The notes beneath the pieces were generated by a model. That model saw only the letters and a program-made list of their open reading frames with translations, made no database searches and had not been told where the DNA came from. A stretch of 64,000 bases of DNA. Origin: Malaya genurostris. Its lineage: Eukaryota > Arthropoda > Insecta > Diptera > Culicidae. The stretch is from the NCBI RefSeq assembly GCF_030247185.1, contig NC_080570.1:165774382-165838381 (forward strand). Reading direction: 5' to 3'. The position numbers were made by a program, and so were the translations under genes. Positions 1 to 10,270 of this stretch are shown here, one piece after another; the stretch's first letter is position 1, and each line of letters begins with the position of its first letter.

Positions 1-110
1 AGTTCGAAAAAGATTGGAAAAAAGTGTCAAAACTTGTCACCAAGAAGTCTGTACGGAATTTAATGAGGAACGTTCGCAAAAAGGTGCGCCAGCTAGTCTA
101 CAATGCCTAA
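1..110 (+). pseudogene. IS630-Tc1-mariner (D37E-type) transposase, C-terminal end only
   Basis: This is the last part of a transposase reading frame, cut by the window edge. From position 3 the frame reads FEKDWKKVSKLVTKKSVRNL and continues to a basic tail (KKVRQLVYNA) with a stop at 108-110. In the IS630-Tc1-mariner superfamily such a basic, helix-rich tail follows the last catalytic acidic residue. The catalytic part lies outside the window. The assignment is supported by the inverted terminal repeat 110 bases downstream, which matches the left end of the D37E-type element at 51.4 kb. Whether the upstream part is intact cannot be seen. Confidence 0.7.
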
Positions 111-218
111 GTAGCAAATGTTGAGAATATCATTCTGTTGTTGTAGTCTAATAGTATCAGTTTATCGAATAAAATTTGAATATCTAACACTTATGAATTA
201 TTTACAGCGAAATCAAAG

Positions 219-247
219 TGCGTCCATACTTTCTGGGACAGTCTTTA
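219..247 (+). repeat. Right terminal inverted repeat of D37E-type transposon plus TA target
   Basis: The 27 bases at 219-245 (beginning TGCGTCCATACTTTC) are the reverse complement of 51431-51457 with a single mismatch (26/27). The dinucleotide TA follows at 246-247, as expected for the Tc1/mariner superfamily, which inserts at TA. This marks the right boundary of the element whose transposase tail ends at position 110. Confidence 0.85.
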
Positions 248-249
248 GC

Positions 250-800
250 ACACATAACTGTTCCGATTATTCGATTCGTGATTGAAACCACTTTTGTAGA
301 GAGATTTATCTTTTACCTCAAAATAGGACTCAGTTTCAGCGATAAGCTCTTCATTCGTGCGAAATCTCTTACCAGTGAGCATTTTTTCAGGACTGCAAAC
401 ATCCAGTAGTCACAGAGGGCCAAATCTGGCGAATACGGTGGGGCTGAGTGACGATTTTCGTTTCGTGTTTGGCCAAAAATTCAGTTTTTTTTTGGGTACG
501 AGCTTGGCATCGACATTAGCAAAAATGTTCTAAATCGATCCATAAGAGATGTCAAGATCCTCTACTATCTCTGTAATGCTAACACGACGATTTTCAAGCA
601 CATTTTCTTTAACTTTTTCGATGTTATCGCCGTTAACAGAGGTAGATGGGTGAGCAGCATGAGGCAAATTTTCTACGATCTCACGACCCTCACTGAATGC
701 TTAATGCCACTCAAATACTTGCGCGTACTCGATGGAGTAGGCTCCCCGCTCAAACGTAACAGGGATGTCAAAGAAGGTTGTACCAACGTAGGAAAATTAC
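250..800 (-). pseudogene. Internally deleted mariner-like element (DD34D type)
   Basis: Read on the minus strand, about 740-530 gives an N-terminal DNA-binding region (EYAQVFEWH, then AFSEGREIVENLPHAAHPST and EKVKENVLENRRVSITEI), which resembles the mariner helix-turn-helix. About 460-260 gives the C-terminal block: pieces like APYSPDLALCDYWMF in one frame, then KRFRTNEELIAETESYFEVK in another. The SPD motif would hold the third catalytic aspartate. The middle of the transposase, with the first two aspartates, is missing, and there are stops and at least one frameshift. It is a dead, internally deleted copy. Its terminal repeats were not identified. Confidence 0.75.
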
Positions 801-898
801 CGATTGGGTTGATAATAAGACATTGAAGAAGTACGATTGTAAATTAATAAAATGTCATCTTCCATTATTTTAAGTACGACCTTAGAACAATGGAAGGA

Positions 899-1008
899 TT
901 CGGTGAAATTACCTTATCGGTATAATGACATTCGGCGAAATAACTTTCGGTTAGTAGACTTTCGGCGAAATGACTTTTGGTGAAACGGAATTCGGTGAAA
1001 TGACTTTG
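899..1008. repeat. Degenerate tandem repeat of TTCGGYGAAATGACT type
   Basis: Units such as TTCGGCGAAATGACTTT recur about every 16-20 bases with substitutions (TTCGGTGAAATTAC, TTCGGCGAAATAACTTT, TTCGGTGAAATGACTTT). There is no coding content. Confidence 0.75.
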
Positions 1009-1020
1009 ACTCGACCGGAC

Positions 1021-1700
1021 TCAGTAAATTTAAAACTAGAAACTGAAGACCACAGCTTGGAGACTGAAAACAAAACACTGGAGACAAGAGCTACAAACTG
1101 ACGACTAAATATTGGGAGCTGGAAACAGGAAACTTCCAATCAGAAACTGGAGACTAATGACTGAAATCTATAGATTGGAAGTTGAACTGGCTGGATGATG
1201 GAAATCGGTAATCTAGAAACTGAAATCTAGAAACTGAAGATTGGTGAAGCCAGGAAATAAGCAATTGTAGCTGGAAGACTTGATATTAGAAATCGAAAAC
1301 AGGTGATTGCAAAACAGATAATGAAGATTGAAAACTGTAAAAGATTGGAGACTGAAGAGTGAAGCCTAGAGAAACAGAGAACTGGGAAATCTGGATACTA
1401 GAAGTTTGAAGCAGTAAACAAGAAAACGAAACTAGCATTGAAGACTGAAGACCGATTACTAGTGACTGAAAATTGGGACCGTTAAATTAAAGACTGTGAA
1501 ACAATAATTTGATGACTGTAGACTTGATATTTGAGATTTAGTATTAGGTTCTGTAGACTGGTAACTGTCTACTGCGGATTAGAAATTAGACTTTGGAAAC
1601 TGAAAACTGAATACTAATGACTGATAATTTAAATTTGGAGACAGGAAACTGGACTGCTTCTCTGTGGAGAATGGATACTGCAAACTGGCGACCGTGACTA
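1021..1700. repeat. Long degenerate short-period repeat (GAAACTGGAGACT-like)
   Basis: About 680 bases are built from drifting variants of GAAACTGGAGACTGAA (AAACTAGAAACTGAAGAC, TTGGAGACTGAAAAC, GGAAACTGGACTG). The period is about 6-12 bases and irregular. The strand is rich in A and G. No gene is seen. Confidence 0.7.
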
Positions 1701-1838
1701 AAGTAGACATTTTTTTATGAAAAGCTTCAATTAGGATTTTTCGCAAATAGGTTTTCTTCGAGTTCGAAAATTGGATCTGAACCTTTAACCCTTAACCTTT
1801 AAAGGTTCAGATTTAGTTTTTAGTTGAAGTCTTTACTT

Positions 1839-2862
1839 GAATATTTATTTATTTATTTAGGTGTAATCAACAGACCCAATATGGTCCTAATGATAATTTC
1901 TAGTAATATACAAAAAATTTCCAAGTATCCTACTGCGTGATAGATTGAAGTCGAATCCTGAAGAAACGCGATTGAATGATCTCTGCAAGCCAATAATAGC
2001 AATGTTAGCACCGTAGTTGGTTCGTCGAAGTCGAAGAAAGGCACTGTTGCGAAGAGCACGGGGTCGGACGTTGATATTAATTTCGCGGAGCAAAGCAGGG
2101 CAATCAATCCTATCGGTCAAAATATCTGCTATCAATAAAGCACGTGCAACATCTCGACGAACTTGTAGTGTATCGAGACCGATTAGTAACCCGCGACTTT
2201 CGTAGCTTGGTAGTTGGTGAGGATTGTTCCACGGTAAGCGCCGTAGAGCGAAGCGAATGAATCTGCGTTGTATCGATTCGATTCTATGAGCTCCGTTTAT
2301 GTAGTGAGGATTCCAAACGAAAGAACAGTACTCCAGGGATGAACGAACAAATGAGCAAAACAGAGATTTCAAACAGTACACGTCCGTAAAATGTTTATCC
2401 ATCCTCATTACAAATCCTAGGTTGCGAGAAGCTTTAGGAACGATATAGCTGATGTGTTGCTTGAATGTCAGTCCAAGGTCTTTAACACACGTCGTTCTGA
2501 CTATCGGGGATCCTTCCAGAAAGTAATCAAAATGAAATGGCTCTTTCTTCTTCGAGCACGTAATGTCAGGATTCAGTTTCATACGGTTTACTTTACACCA
2601 CTCGGCAAAGTTCAACAACTGTCGTTGTAGAAAAGCTGCATCTACTGGGCTTCGAATGTAATAGTAGATTTTAACGTCATCGGTAAACGATAGACGAGGA
2701 CCCTCTAGAGTAGTAAAGTTGACGTCGTTGAAGTACAGTAAAACTATTGAAGGCCCGAGATACCTACCCTGCGGAATTCCGGACGAACCGATAAACACAT
2801 TGGAAACGTGATTGTCGATTTTCACTGCTATGTTACATATCTGGCAATTTCTGAGTGTTTTG
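1839..2862 (-). mobile_element. 5'-truncated non-LTR retrotransposon (LINE) with reverse transcriptase
   Basis: The minus strand carries the 3' part of a LINE. The open frame 2825-1887 (312 codons) contains RT motif B (SSGIPQGRYLGPS), motif C as FTDD where FADD is usual, and the thumb-like tail WCKVNRMKLNPD, RSSLEYCSFVWNP and RRFIRFALRRLPW. Related sequence continues a little upstream to about 2862. RT motif A, the endonuclease and ORF1 are missing, which is the usual outcome of incomplete target-primed reverse transcription. After the stop the minus strand ends in a (TAAA)n tail (1843-1859). The clade is within the Jockey/I/CR1 group; the exact clade is not settled. The frame has no internal stop, which suggests a fairly recent insertion. 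Confidence 0.85.
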
Positions 2863-5800
2863 CATTGAGTTATTTATTTCTTTCGATTGAATTGTATTCT
2901 AATCGATTTTGATATTAAAATAACAAGAATGTTCAACAGCAATCGGTGAGCAATGGAGAAAAAAGTCAATACTTGCGCAAGCCTACTATGATGGCTTCAT
3001 ACGACAATAATCACGATCGTTCCCTTTCTTTACTGCCTGGAGCCGCCAGTGTTTCGGAAATATGCAGACGGATTCCAGTTGAACCGAAATGCAGGATGGA
3101 ACGAGAGAGAGAGAGAGAAAAAAAACCTCGAATCGCTTTCCATTTCACGAGAGCTATCAATGAGTAGGGGAAAAAGATTCACTGTTATCTAAATAGAAAA
3201 GCGAATTCGACTGAGAATGTTACTTTTTTTTGTGTGTGTGCCGATTTCAGTTTCCACTTAAAACGAACCTTTTGCTCTTTTTTTTCTTCTATGTTTTCGG
3301 GAGGATGCCAACCGAATCCCGTCGATACTCAGAGGTTCGTATTTTCCCATGAATGACTTTTGAAGGGATTCTTGACGTTTGTTTTGATAACGAAGTAGAC
3401 ACACTTGACCCCCCCTTCAGTGAGTGTGATTTGCAGTCCAATGGACAGCTGATGAACGGCGCTTTTACTTGGAACGATCGGACTGGTTTTTTTTACGACT
3501 ACACGAGATATTTACCCTGAAAACAAATTCCATCAAACAACCATCCACGTTTGCACATTAACTGGTTGTAATATTTGTAGAATAATGTAATGGCTTGGAT
3601 CTGATTAAAGTGAAGTAAGTCTCGTTTATGAGCATGTTTTATGACGACCACCCAATCAGCTGCCAGCAAGCTTTCTATGCACATCCACTGGCCTCGGTTG
3701 AATCACCTGTGGGAAACAGAGTTCTGAACGTGCATCCTTCGTGGCATAAAATGATGATGATGATGATGCTGCTCGACCGTCCGAAGGCCGACGAATGCTT
3801 GCTAGACTATAAAATATTCACTGGCGCACTTTAAAGAAGATCTGTCTCTACGCTTGCCCTGCTCACTGTTTGTTCGACCTTGTCACTGAATACCTTGGCC
3901 GGTTGACTTGAAAAGGAATAAATGCAACAGCCCTCGCAGCATGCCATGCAAACAAGGGATAAAAATAAAACATAACCTCTCGGGTCACGTGTTTTTCTAT
4001 TTTGTCGGAGCTTGCTTAGTTGGCAGTGGAATGGAAATTCAACATCAACTTTTAAATGGGAATAAAACTTTTTTAAACCTGTTTTAATTTCGATTCAAGG
4101 TTTTCGTTTTATGAAAAGTATTATCCGCTTTTCGTTTTGCTATACGGGCGTCCGACTGAAAAGGGGTCAGCAAAGCAGTTCTCTAATTAAATATACCGGA
4201 AGCTAATTGTGCCTGCGAAAAGTTGTTCACCTCCGTAGCCCAAACACTTTGGCCTCTGAATGCTGCATCTGCATCATGAACTTCTTCCTGAACAACGATA
4301 GAATGCATGTTTCGGTTGGTTCAATGAAACAACGACCATTGACGGAACACGACCGCTGACGCCAGAATGGACGCTTGATTCAGACTGATGTATAATTCTG
4401 TTTTATGTGTGAGTTGAAAAGCACCTATAGGTTTTTGTTCTCACATTTGCCTTCATCGAAGTATGCCGTGAAACGTTGAATAATGGTTCGCTGCACGGTG
4501 CTTAAAATTTACACATTTCAATTAGAAAATGGAAAGAATTTGTAACGTGACATGATTTCCTTGTGCGAACATAAATTGTTTCAATTTTTTTTCGACGCTG
4601 TTCGGAACAAGATGACAAAGATTACATTGGATGCGCTGAAAAAACGATAGGTGAAACATACCGAGGCATGTCCTACGTCAAAATACTGATATTTATAAGA
4701 TTCGATTCATCCCAATCTTCTCGGGAATGGTCCGACTCTCCATCCAGAAAATTAATTACCTGCGAATCCAATCTAGCATGAAAATTAAATTAGCATAACC
4801 ATCTAATCTGCCGATAATGGTGAGATTGTTGCGAGTCGGATGAGCGTTCCGCCCGTCGTCGTCAACGTCGTCGTCGCAGACCGGATGCGAATGGGGTGGA
4901 AGCTTCCGATCAGAAACCGATCTCGGTGATTGATGAAGGTACGGCTGAAATTTGTACCCGACACCGCCTGACAAGCAGATATTAATCAAATCGTCTAAAT
5001 CAATCAAAATTTGTCGACGTTTGCCGAACCGAACCGAACCGAACCGCAGTCTCAAGTGCGCTCGCTAGGGTGGCTGAGAAATGTCACAATGAGATAACGA
5101 CGAACGAATAGGCAAAAAAAAAACTATGTTCTTAAGACGATTACCGGGCTGCTATGATTACGTGATTATATTTACGTTCTATGCTGGCCGTTGTTTGCTC
5201 GGCACGAGAACGACCGGAATACGGCCAACTTGGATCGTTTACACGGAAAGTTGCTTCGGTGGAATGAAGCGTGAAACAAACACGTTCGGTTCCTGTGCCT
5301 GCGGTGAAAAGTTGTGAATCACAGCCTACTGTAATGCGAGGTACGCTACCATAGTCGGCCACGGACACATTATTATTATTATTATCCGAATTGTGCCATA
5401 AATCAAAACTTTCCCCAGTTGATCCGGAGCGGATTTGCCGAAGGTCGGTTCGGCTTCTGTTCTGCGGCACTGGCCGTTTGCGAATAAATGGAGCAGATTT
5501 TTCATTAAGATGCTGTCGCGGTGGGAAAATGCGATGACTCTTGAAGCTGATGGTGTGATAATTGTTTTTTTTCTGTTTGTTTTGAACTACAGTTGATCGA
5601 GGCGTGGAGCTGATAATTATGAACCACTGAGCAGGGTATTAAAGAATAATGAGCACTTCAAAAATCACTCAACTGCTCAAGAATACGTAAAATTTTCAAT
5701 ATATATTCGCCATTTCATTTCGGCTACAGAAAAAAGGAAGCCAAATTGTGGCATCTTGACTTAATAGATTTATGGAACACAAAATAGCAATTCTCCAAAT

Positions 5801-6160
5801 TCAAATGTTAAGTATGCTGAAAGCCAAAAAAAGCGCCATTAAAACTATTTCATTCAACGACTATTGCTGTTGTGTTATTGCAAATTTCGCTTCATGAAAC
5901 GGGATGAAAACTTATGTCAACTCTCTCAGTCTGTCGATTGTTGGCATCGAATGGAATAAAAAGTGTTTAAGAAGGGGCACTCTATGAAACGGTAGAAAGT
6001 ATGATCCATTTGCAGTATTCGAATGTACGGAAACCAAAATAAGAAATGGAAAAAAGCGAGTAAATTCAAAGAACAGTATCTCCGAAAATATTCCAAGTGC
6101 GATTTTGAAAATGTGAAATTATGTTCTCAGGAAACATATCTAACATCATTAATCATTGTT
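2863..6160. other. Unassigned non-coding sequence
   Basis: I see no gene or recognisable element here. There are short microsatellites: (GA)n near 3101-3120, (GAT)n near 3750-3767 and (ATT)n near 5371-5386. The short open frames at 2946-3167, 3628-3834, 4756-5055 and 5126-5470 are low-complexity or lack recognisable domains and look like chance frames. Confidence 0.5.
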
Positions 6161-6164
6161 TTAC

Positions 6165-6365
6165 GGTACATACACATTAAATTCGTTCCGAAAATATTCA
6201 TGTTGTAAGGGTTTTTAATGAATATCAATAAATACAATGTTGTCATCTTGAATTTCGCAAAGACCTCGAACATTGTTTTCTTTCATCTAATCATCAAATC
6301 CGTTCCAAAAATATCCCAATTATAAGATTTTAAACGAATATCTATAAACCGCAATAAACTAGCAA
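6165..6365. repeat. Dispersed repeat, 'CGCCATCTTGAATTT' family, copy 1
   Basis: Two degenerate units share AAATCCGTTCCAAAAATAT, a following AATTGTAAG-like stretch, GAATATCAATAAA and a TGTCATCTTGAATTTCG segment. The same arrangement occurs at 14210-14370 and, on the other strand, at 19256-19480. Confidence 0.6.
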
Positions 6366-7870
6366 AGTAAAATTAGCTGAGCATTGTGAATTTGAACGAA
6401 AACGAATTCTCCTTTATAAGAAATTCGAAAATTTGCTTGCCCAAAACCGCAAGAACTTCCTAGTCAATCGTTCATCCCAAATTGTCACAAACGAACAAAC
6501 AAATCTTCTCAATCTGAGGTTAAATTATGCTATTGTTCATTGGAAAAATGAGAGAGAATAATTGCCAACGTAACTCTTTCCTCTAGGGCAAGACGAAACC
6601 AAACTAACGTCTTCAGGGAGCTTCAGCAGAATTTCAATTTTTCATTTTTTCATCGATGTATTGAAAATCTGTGACGCTTGGCTATAAAAAGTGACTGAAA
6701 TATGACAAATCGAAGTAATTACATCGCAGAACCTCTTTGGAAACCAAAACTACTACAAATTCGAGCACCAACAGGTAAAAGTTATTGTGAAACCTTTTTC
6801 TGTCATTTTCGATTCTCACAGCTTCGGTTGAATATCGACACTGCATACTATGGGATTTTTACTGAAAACCGCAAATGACTGAAAGGGCAAATGAAAGAAG
6901 GAACACAATTTTGAAACTACTCTCCCGCTTATGTCATTGACTGGACAAGGATTTCATAGTTCTTATAGGAAACAGCGATTCGACCCCCTTCCAGAATAGT
7001 AAATGGTTAAGAAGGTTACACTGTTTCATACCAACGCACGAAATTCTTTTTCATTGCGACTAAACAGTACCGATCAGCTCTCTGGATCCTTGAAGCGTTG
7101 TTGGTTTTATTCGATTGTGAGCGAACGAGGCACCATCTAATCTCACAAACTTTGATTTTACGTTCATTTATGACGATTTTCAAAACTTTCTTATTTTTTC
7201 CAAATGAATGTTTTATTTCGCCTTCCAATTCAGAATACCACAAATCTCTTTTCAGTGGATCCGGGTAACATTTCTCAAACCATTTCTAGGCTTTCTCCTT
7301 TCAAAAAGCAATGTTTTACCAACACACGGAATTCGTTATTTCCTTTTTCATATGTCGGTAGGTACGATTGACGAGAAAATTTGACATATGTCATCTGAAG
7401 GTTGGTACTTTCGAAAAAAGAGGTTAGTTTAACATTACAAACGTCATCTCTGGCTCAGTCCCGGAAGTTAGTTTTGAACAATGTGTTATAGATATCAGCG
7501 GTTATTTGTAGATTTGTTTTGTGCGCCGCTCGATTTTCGCCAGACACATTTTGATCGAACATTCTCGAAGAATGATTTTCGAAAATTCGCAGACACAAAT
7601 GAGTATTTGCAGAATACAAAAGACTGCTGCCTTAATATTCAAAACAAATATTGGCAGTGATTTTGAAACTAGCTGGGTTGTTCTTCGTCAACAGTTCAAA
7701 CAACCCCACAATAGTTTTATGTCGTATTTAGCCTTTAAGTACGCAATTTTGTTTCAAAACAAAGTGCGGAAAACGCTTGAAACTTAAACTTGAATTTACG
7801 CGATTTACTCGTAAAGTTATGTCGAAACAAAACATTATAAAAAATCGACCTTACGCTTTTAAGGGGTAAA
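6366..7870. other. Unassigned AT-rich sequence upstream of the Penelope-like element
   Basis: No domain was recognised. The small frames at 7016-7243 (minus) and 7521-7787 (plus) do not match any family I know. Part of the 5' region of the Penelope-like element may lie within 7500-7870 but is too decayed to read. Confidence 0.4.
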
Positions 7871-8171
7871 TATTATTTCAATAATATCGTTCCTCCCGGT
7901 ACAAAAAATTACCCACCTGGGCATAATATGTTTCACCGGCCCTGATATCAACCTCAGCCGCCTCAAAGTACCTAACCCTTCATTACCAAAAATCAAAGGA
8001 TTACCTAAAGCCCATAAAGTTGGGAATAAAATAAAGGCAATTATTTCTTCAGTAGGAGCCCCTACCCAAAAAATCTCCAAATGACTAGTGGAAGAATTCA
8101 AAAATATGCCGAAAAAGTTTTTTAGTAGATCTATTCCCAATACGCAAGAGTTCGCTACTCAACTTCTGAAC

Positions 8172-8350
8172 TCAGGTTAAATTTTTTTTTGTTTCGATTA
8201 TAGAGGTTTTAACATTGTGGTCATTCGCCTCTTCGGGCCAGAAAAGTTTTCTGACCCTATGTGCGGGGTTGGGAATCGAACCCAAATGGGCAGCGTGAAA
8301 GGCATCGACTTACCCATCACGCTATACCCGTCCCCCAATCAGGTTAAATT
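8172..8350. repeat. 12-bp target-site duplication of the SINE
   Basis: The direct repeats TCAGGTTAAATT at 8172-8183 and 8339-8350 are identical. Removing the SINE and one repeat leaves the RT reading frame continuous from NSG to EDDEIMVSF, apart from one stop codon. Confidence 0.9.
8184..8338 (-). mobile_element. tRNA-derived SINE inserted in the Penelope-like element
   Basis: On the minus strand the element starts at 8338 with a tRNA-like head. Box A-like TAGCGTGATGGGT and an exact box B, GTTCGATTC (complement of 8273-8281), are spaced as in a Pol III type 2 promoter. The segment CGATGCCTTTCACGCTGCCC resembles the anticodon arm of tRNA-Glu. A tRNA-unrelated body follows and it ends in a short A tract (T run at 8182-8190 on plus). 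It is flanked by a perfect 12-bp target duplication, TCAGGTTAAATT, at 8172-8183 and 8339-8350. Length is about 155 bp. It resembles the mosquito tRNA-derived SINEs; I do not assign a family name. Confidence 0.88.
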
Positions 8351-9239
8351 GAAGATGACGAAATAATGGTATCTTTCGATGTAATCGTCTTATTCCCAAG
8401 TATTTATTCAATCAATCTGTTGGAAAATTGGTTACTTCAACAAAGGAGTAGTAGTTTACGGAAATGCAAAGCAAGGTCTTATCTTAACCTAACTCGACTT
8501 TGCATGGATGTAAATTATTTCAAATTTAGAGGTGAATTTTATAAACAATTACAAGGGGCTCCGATGGTTAATCCGCTCTCTCCTCAAATTTCTTAGAAAT
8601 AATTAATAATTTACATAAAAATATGAAATTCACCTATGAGGAAGCGAAAGACAACAGCTTACCTGTATTAGATATTCTCATTGTCAGGAAGGCAAAATCT
8701 TTAACATCCGAAATATATAGGAAACCACGGAATACGGACCGTGTCATACCAAACACTTCCAATCATTCTCACCAACACAAAATGGCAGCATTTCAACATA
8801 TGTTTCATAGAATGCTGACCTTACCTTTCAGAGAAGATGAGGTAATAATCAGGGTGACAAGTGAATTGCCGATTTCAATTTCCCGTTTTTTTCCCTGTTT
8901 TTTTTAGATAAAAAATCCCGGTTTTTAGAGTTGGCTCAAATTGCCCCAGTTATGTTTTTTTTTTATTTTTAGTTTAAACAGATATCCCATGTCAAAAAAG
9001 GATCATTGTAATAGACCGGCTAATTGGGAATTCAATTACTTTCCAGGCATTTCGATGAATAAATAAAAAAATATTAATTATAACATGTGCGTATAAGAAA
9101 AGCATAAAGCCTTTTCCAAGTCATTCAGGAGTCTTGTTTACACGTAACCGATTTCTTCCGAGTGCACATGACTGTTTTTATTATTTTTACCTTTTTTTAT
9201 ATATATAAAAAATAGGTATAGAATTCGCTCAAACTTTCG

Positions 9240-10270
9240 AAAATTTTTCCGAGGCCCGGAGGGCCGAATGACATATACCAATCGATTCAGCTCGACGAAC
9301 TGAGCAAATGTCTGTGTGTGTGTGTGTGTGTTGTCAACTAAGAGGTCGAGATCTCAGAGATGGCTGGGCCGATTTTGATCAAACTAGTCTCAAATGAAAG
9401 GTCTCCCCGTCACCCAAAACGCTATTGAATGGTTTTGAGATCGGATGTTTACTTTTTGAGTTATACGAAGTTTTATGTCCAAATTTTCAGTTTTTTGACA
9501 GTATCTGTCACAATTGACCTTGAAAACAGAATATGTTTTCAGACTTAGATTCCGCACGGTAATAGCTATCCAACAAGCCATAGATTGTTAAAATCCGTCC
9601 ATTTTTAACGGAGATATCGAAATTTTTGTGTAAACGACTTTTCCCCCTATTCCAGCAGTAGGAGTTTTGAGCGCTGTATGACAAAGCAATGCTTGGGAGC
9701 AACGGAAAACACGATTTTTTATTCTGTTACATACAATTGTTTCTAAGTACCAAAAAGACTGTGTACAGCATCCTTTTCCATGACATTTAGCCTCGGACCG
9801 ATTTTAGCACGGCTCGTTTTTGGCAACATAATCGTTCGAATATGACATATATAAACCAGATGATTTTTTTTTAATTATATTTTTTTAAACTACTTACAGC
9901 AATAAATGCTGGAAGAACATAACATCCATATACCATTCGAATCAGTTCGTCGAGATCAGCAAATGCGTGTGTGACAAATAATTTCACTCAATTTTCTCGG
10001 AAAATTTCTTTTCTACAAATTCAGATTCATACGAAAAGTCGTATGCTCCCAAACAAAGTTCCTGAATTATGTTTGGTTCCGACCTCTGGTTCCGGAACTA
10101 CAGGATCATATGTGAAACGAAATCAAAATTGTGTAACTCATTCTACTCGTAGATGGCTGAACCGATCTAAGATTCAAATGAATTCTAAGAATCATCTAAG
10201 ATTCAAATGAAAAGTTTCAAGATTTTATAAAACATTTTGCTCTTCAGCCAGATCCAACATCCGGTTTCGG
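9240..10270. repeat. Dispersed repeats inside composite copy 1 (GGCCGAATGACATATACC family)
   Basis: Two related units occur. One at 9240-9480 contains GGCCCGGAGGGCCGAATGAC, a CGATTCAGCTCGACGAACTG segment, a (TG)n tract at 9313-9331 and 'GAGATGGCTGGGCCGATTTT'. The other at 9930-10270 contains CATATACCATTCGAATCAGT and a related continuation. A third is at 27250-27440 in composite copy 2. I take them as pieces of a mosquito-type dispersed repeat. Confidence 0.6.

Larger units (their letters stand above)
7959..8849 (+). pseudogene. Penelope-like element, reverse transcriptase portion (interrupted)
   Basis: From 7959 the frame reads PSLPKIKGLPKAHKVGNKIK then IISSVGAPTQKISK and PNTQEFATQLLNSG, matching the PKIHK and RPI-S regions of Penelope-like (PLE) RTs. 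After the SINE it resumes with EDDEIMVSFDVIVLFPSI (motif A aspartate, codon 8378-8380) and FKFRGEFYKQLQGAPMVNPL (motif B). It then jumps to MKFTYEEAKDNSLPVLDI and TSEIYRKPRNTD, the conserved block after the RT core. Motif C (YVDD) is not present, so a stretch between about 8595 and 8610 has been deleted. In-frame stops lie at 8082-8084 (TGA) and at the SINE junction (TAA). The frame breaks at 8849, where a TIR element is inserted. It is a dead retroelement. Confidence 0.85.

Noticed and set aside
7016..7243. Possible Tc1-like transposase piece on the minus strand
   Set aside because: A few residues looked suggestive but no catalytic or helix-turn-helix motif lined up.
7859..8140. Minus-strand frame of 93 codons with membrane-like composition, possibly organellar
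   Set aside because: The plus strand of the same region reads clearly as Penelope-like RT; the minus frame is its shadow.
8184..8338. A functional tRNA gene
   Set aside because: Boxes A and B are tRNA-like, but box A departs from the consensus, a long unrelated 3' body with an A tail follows, and a 12-bp target duplication flanks it; it is a SINE.
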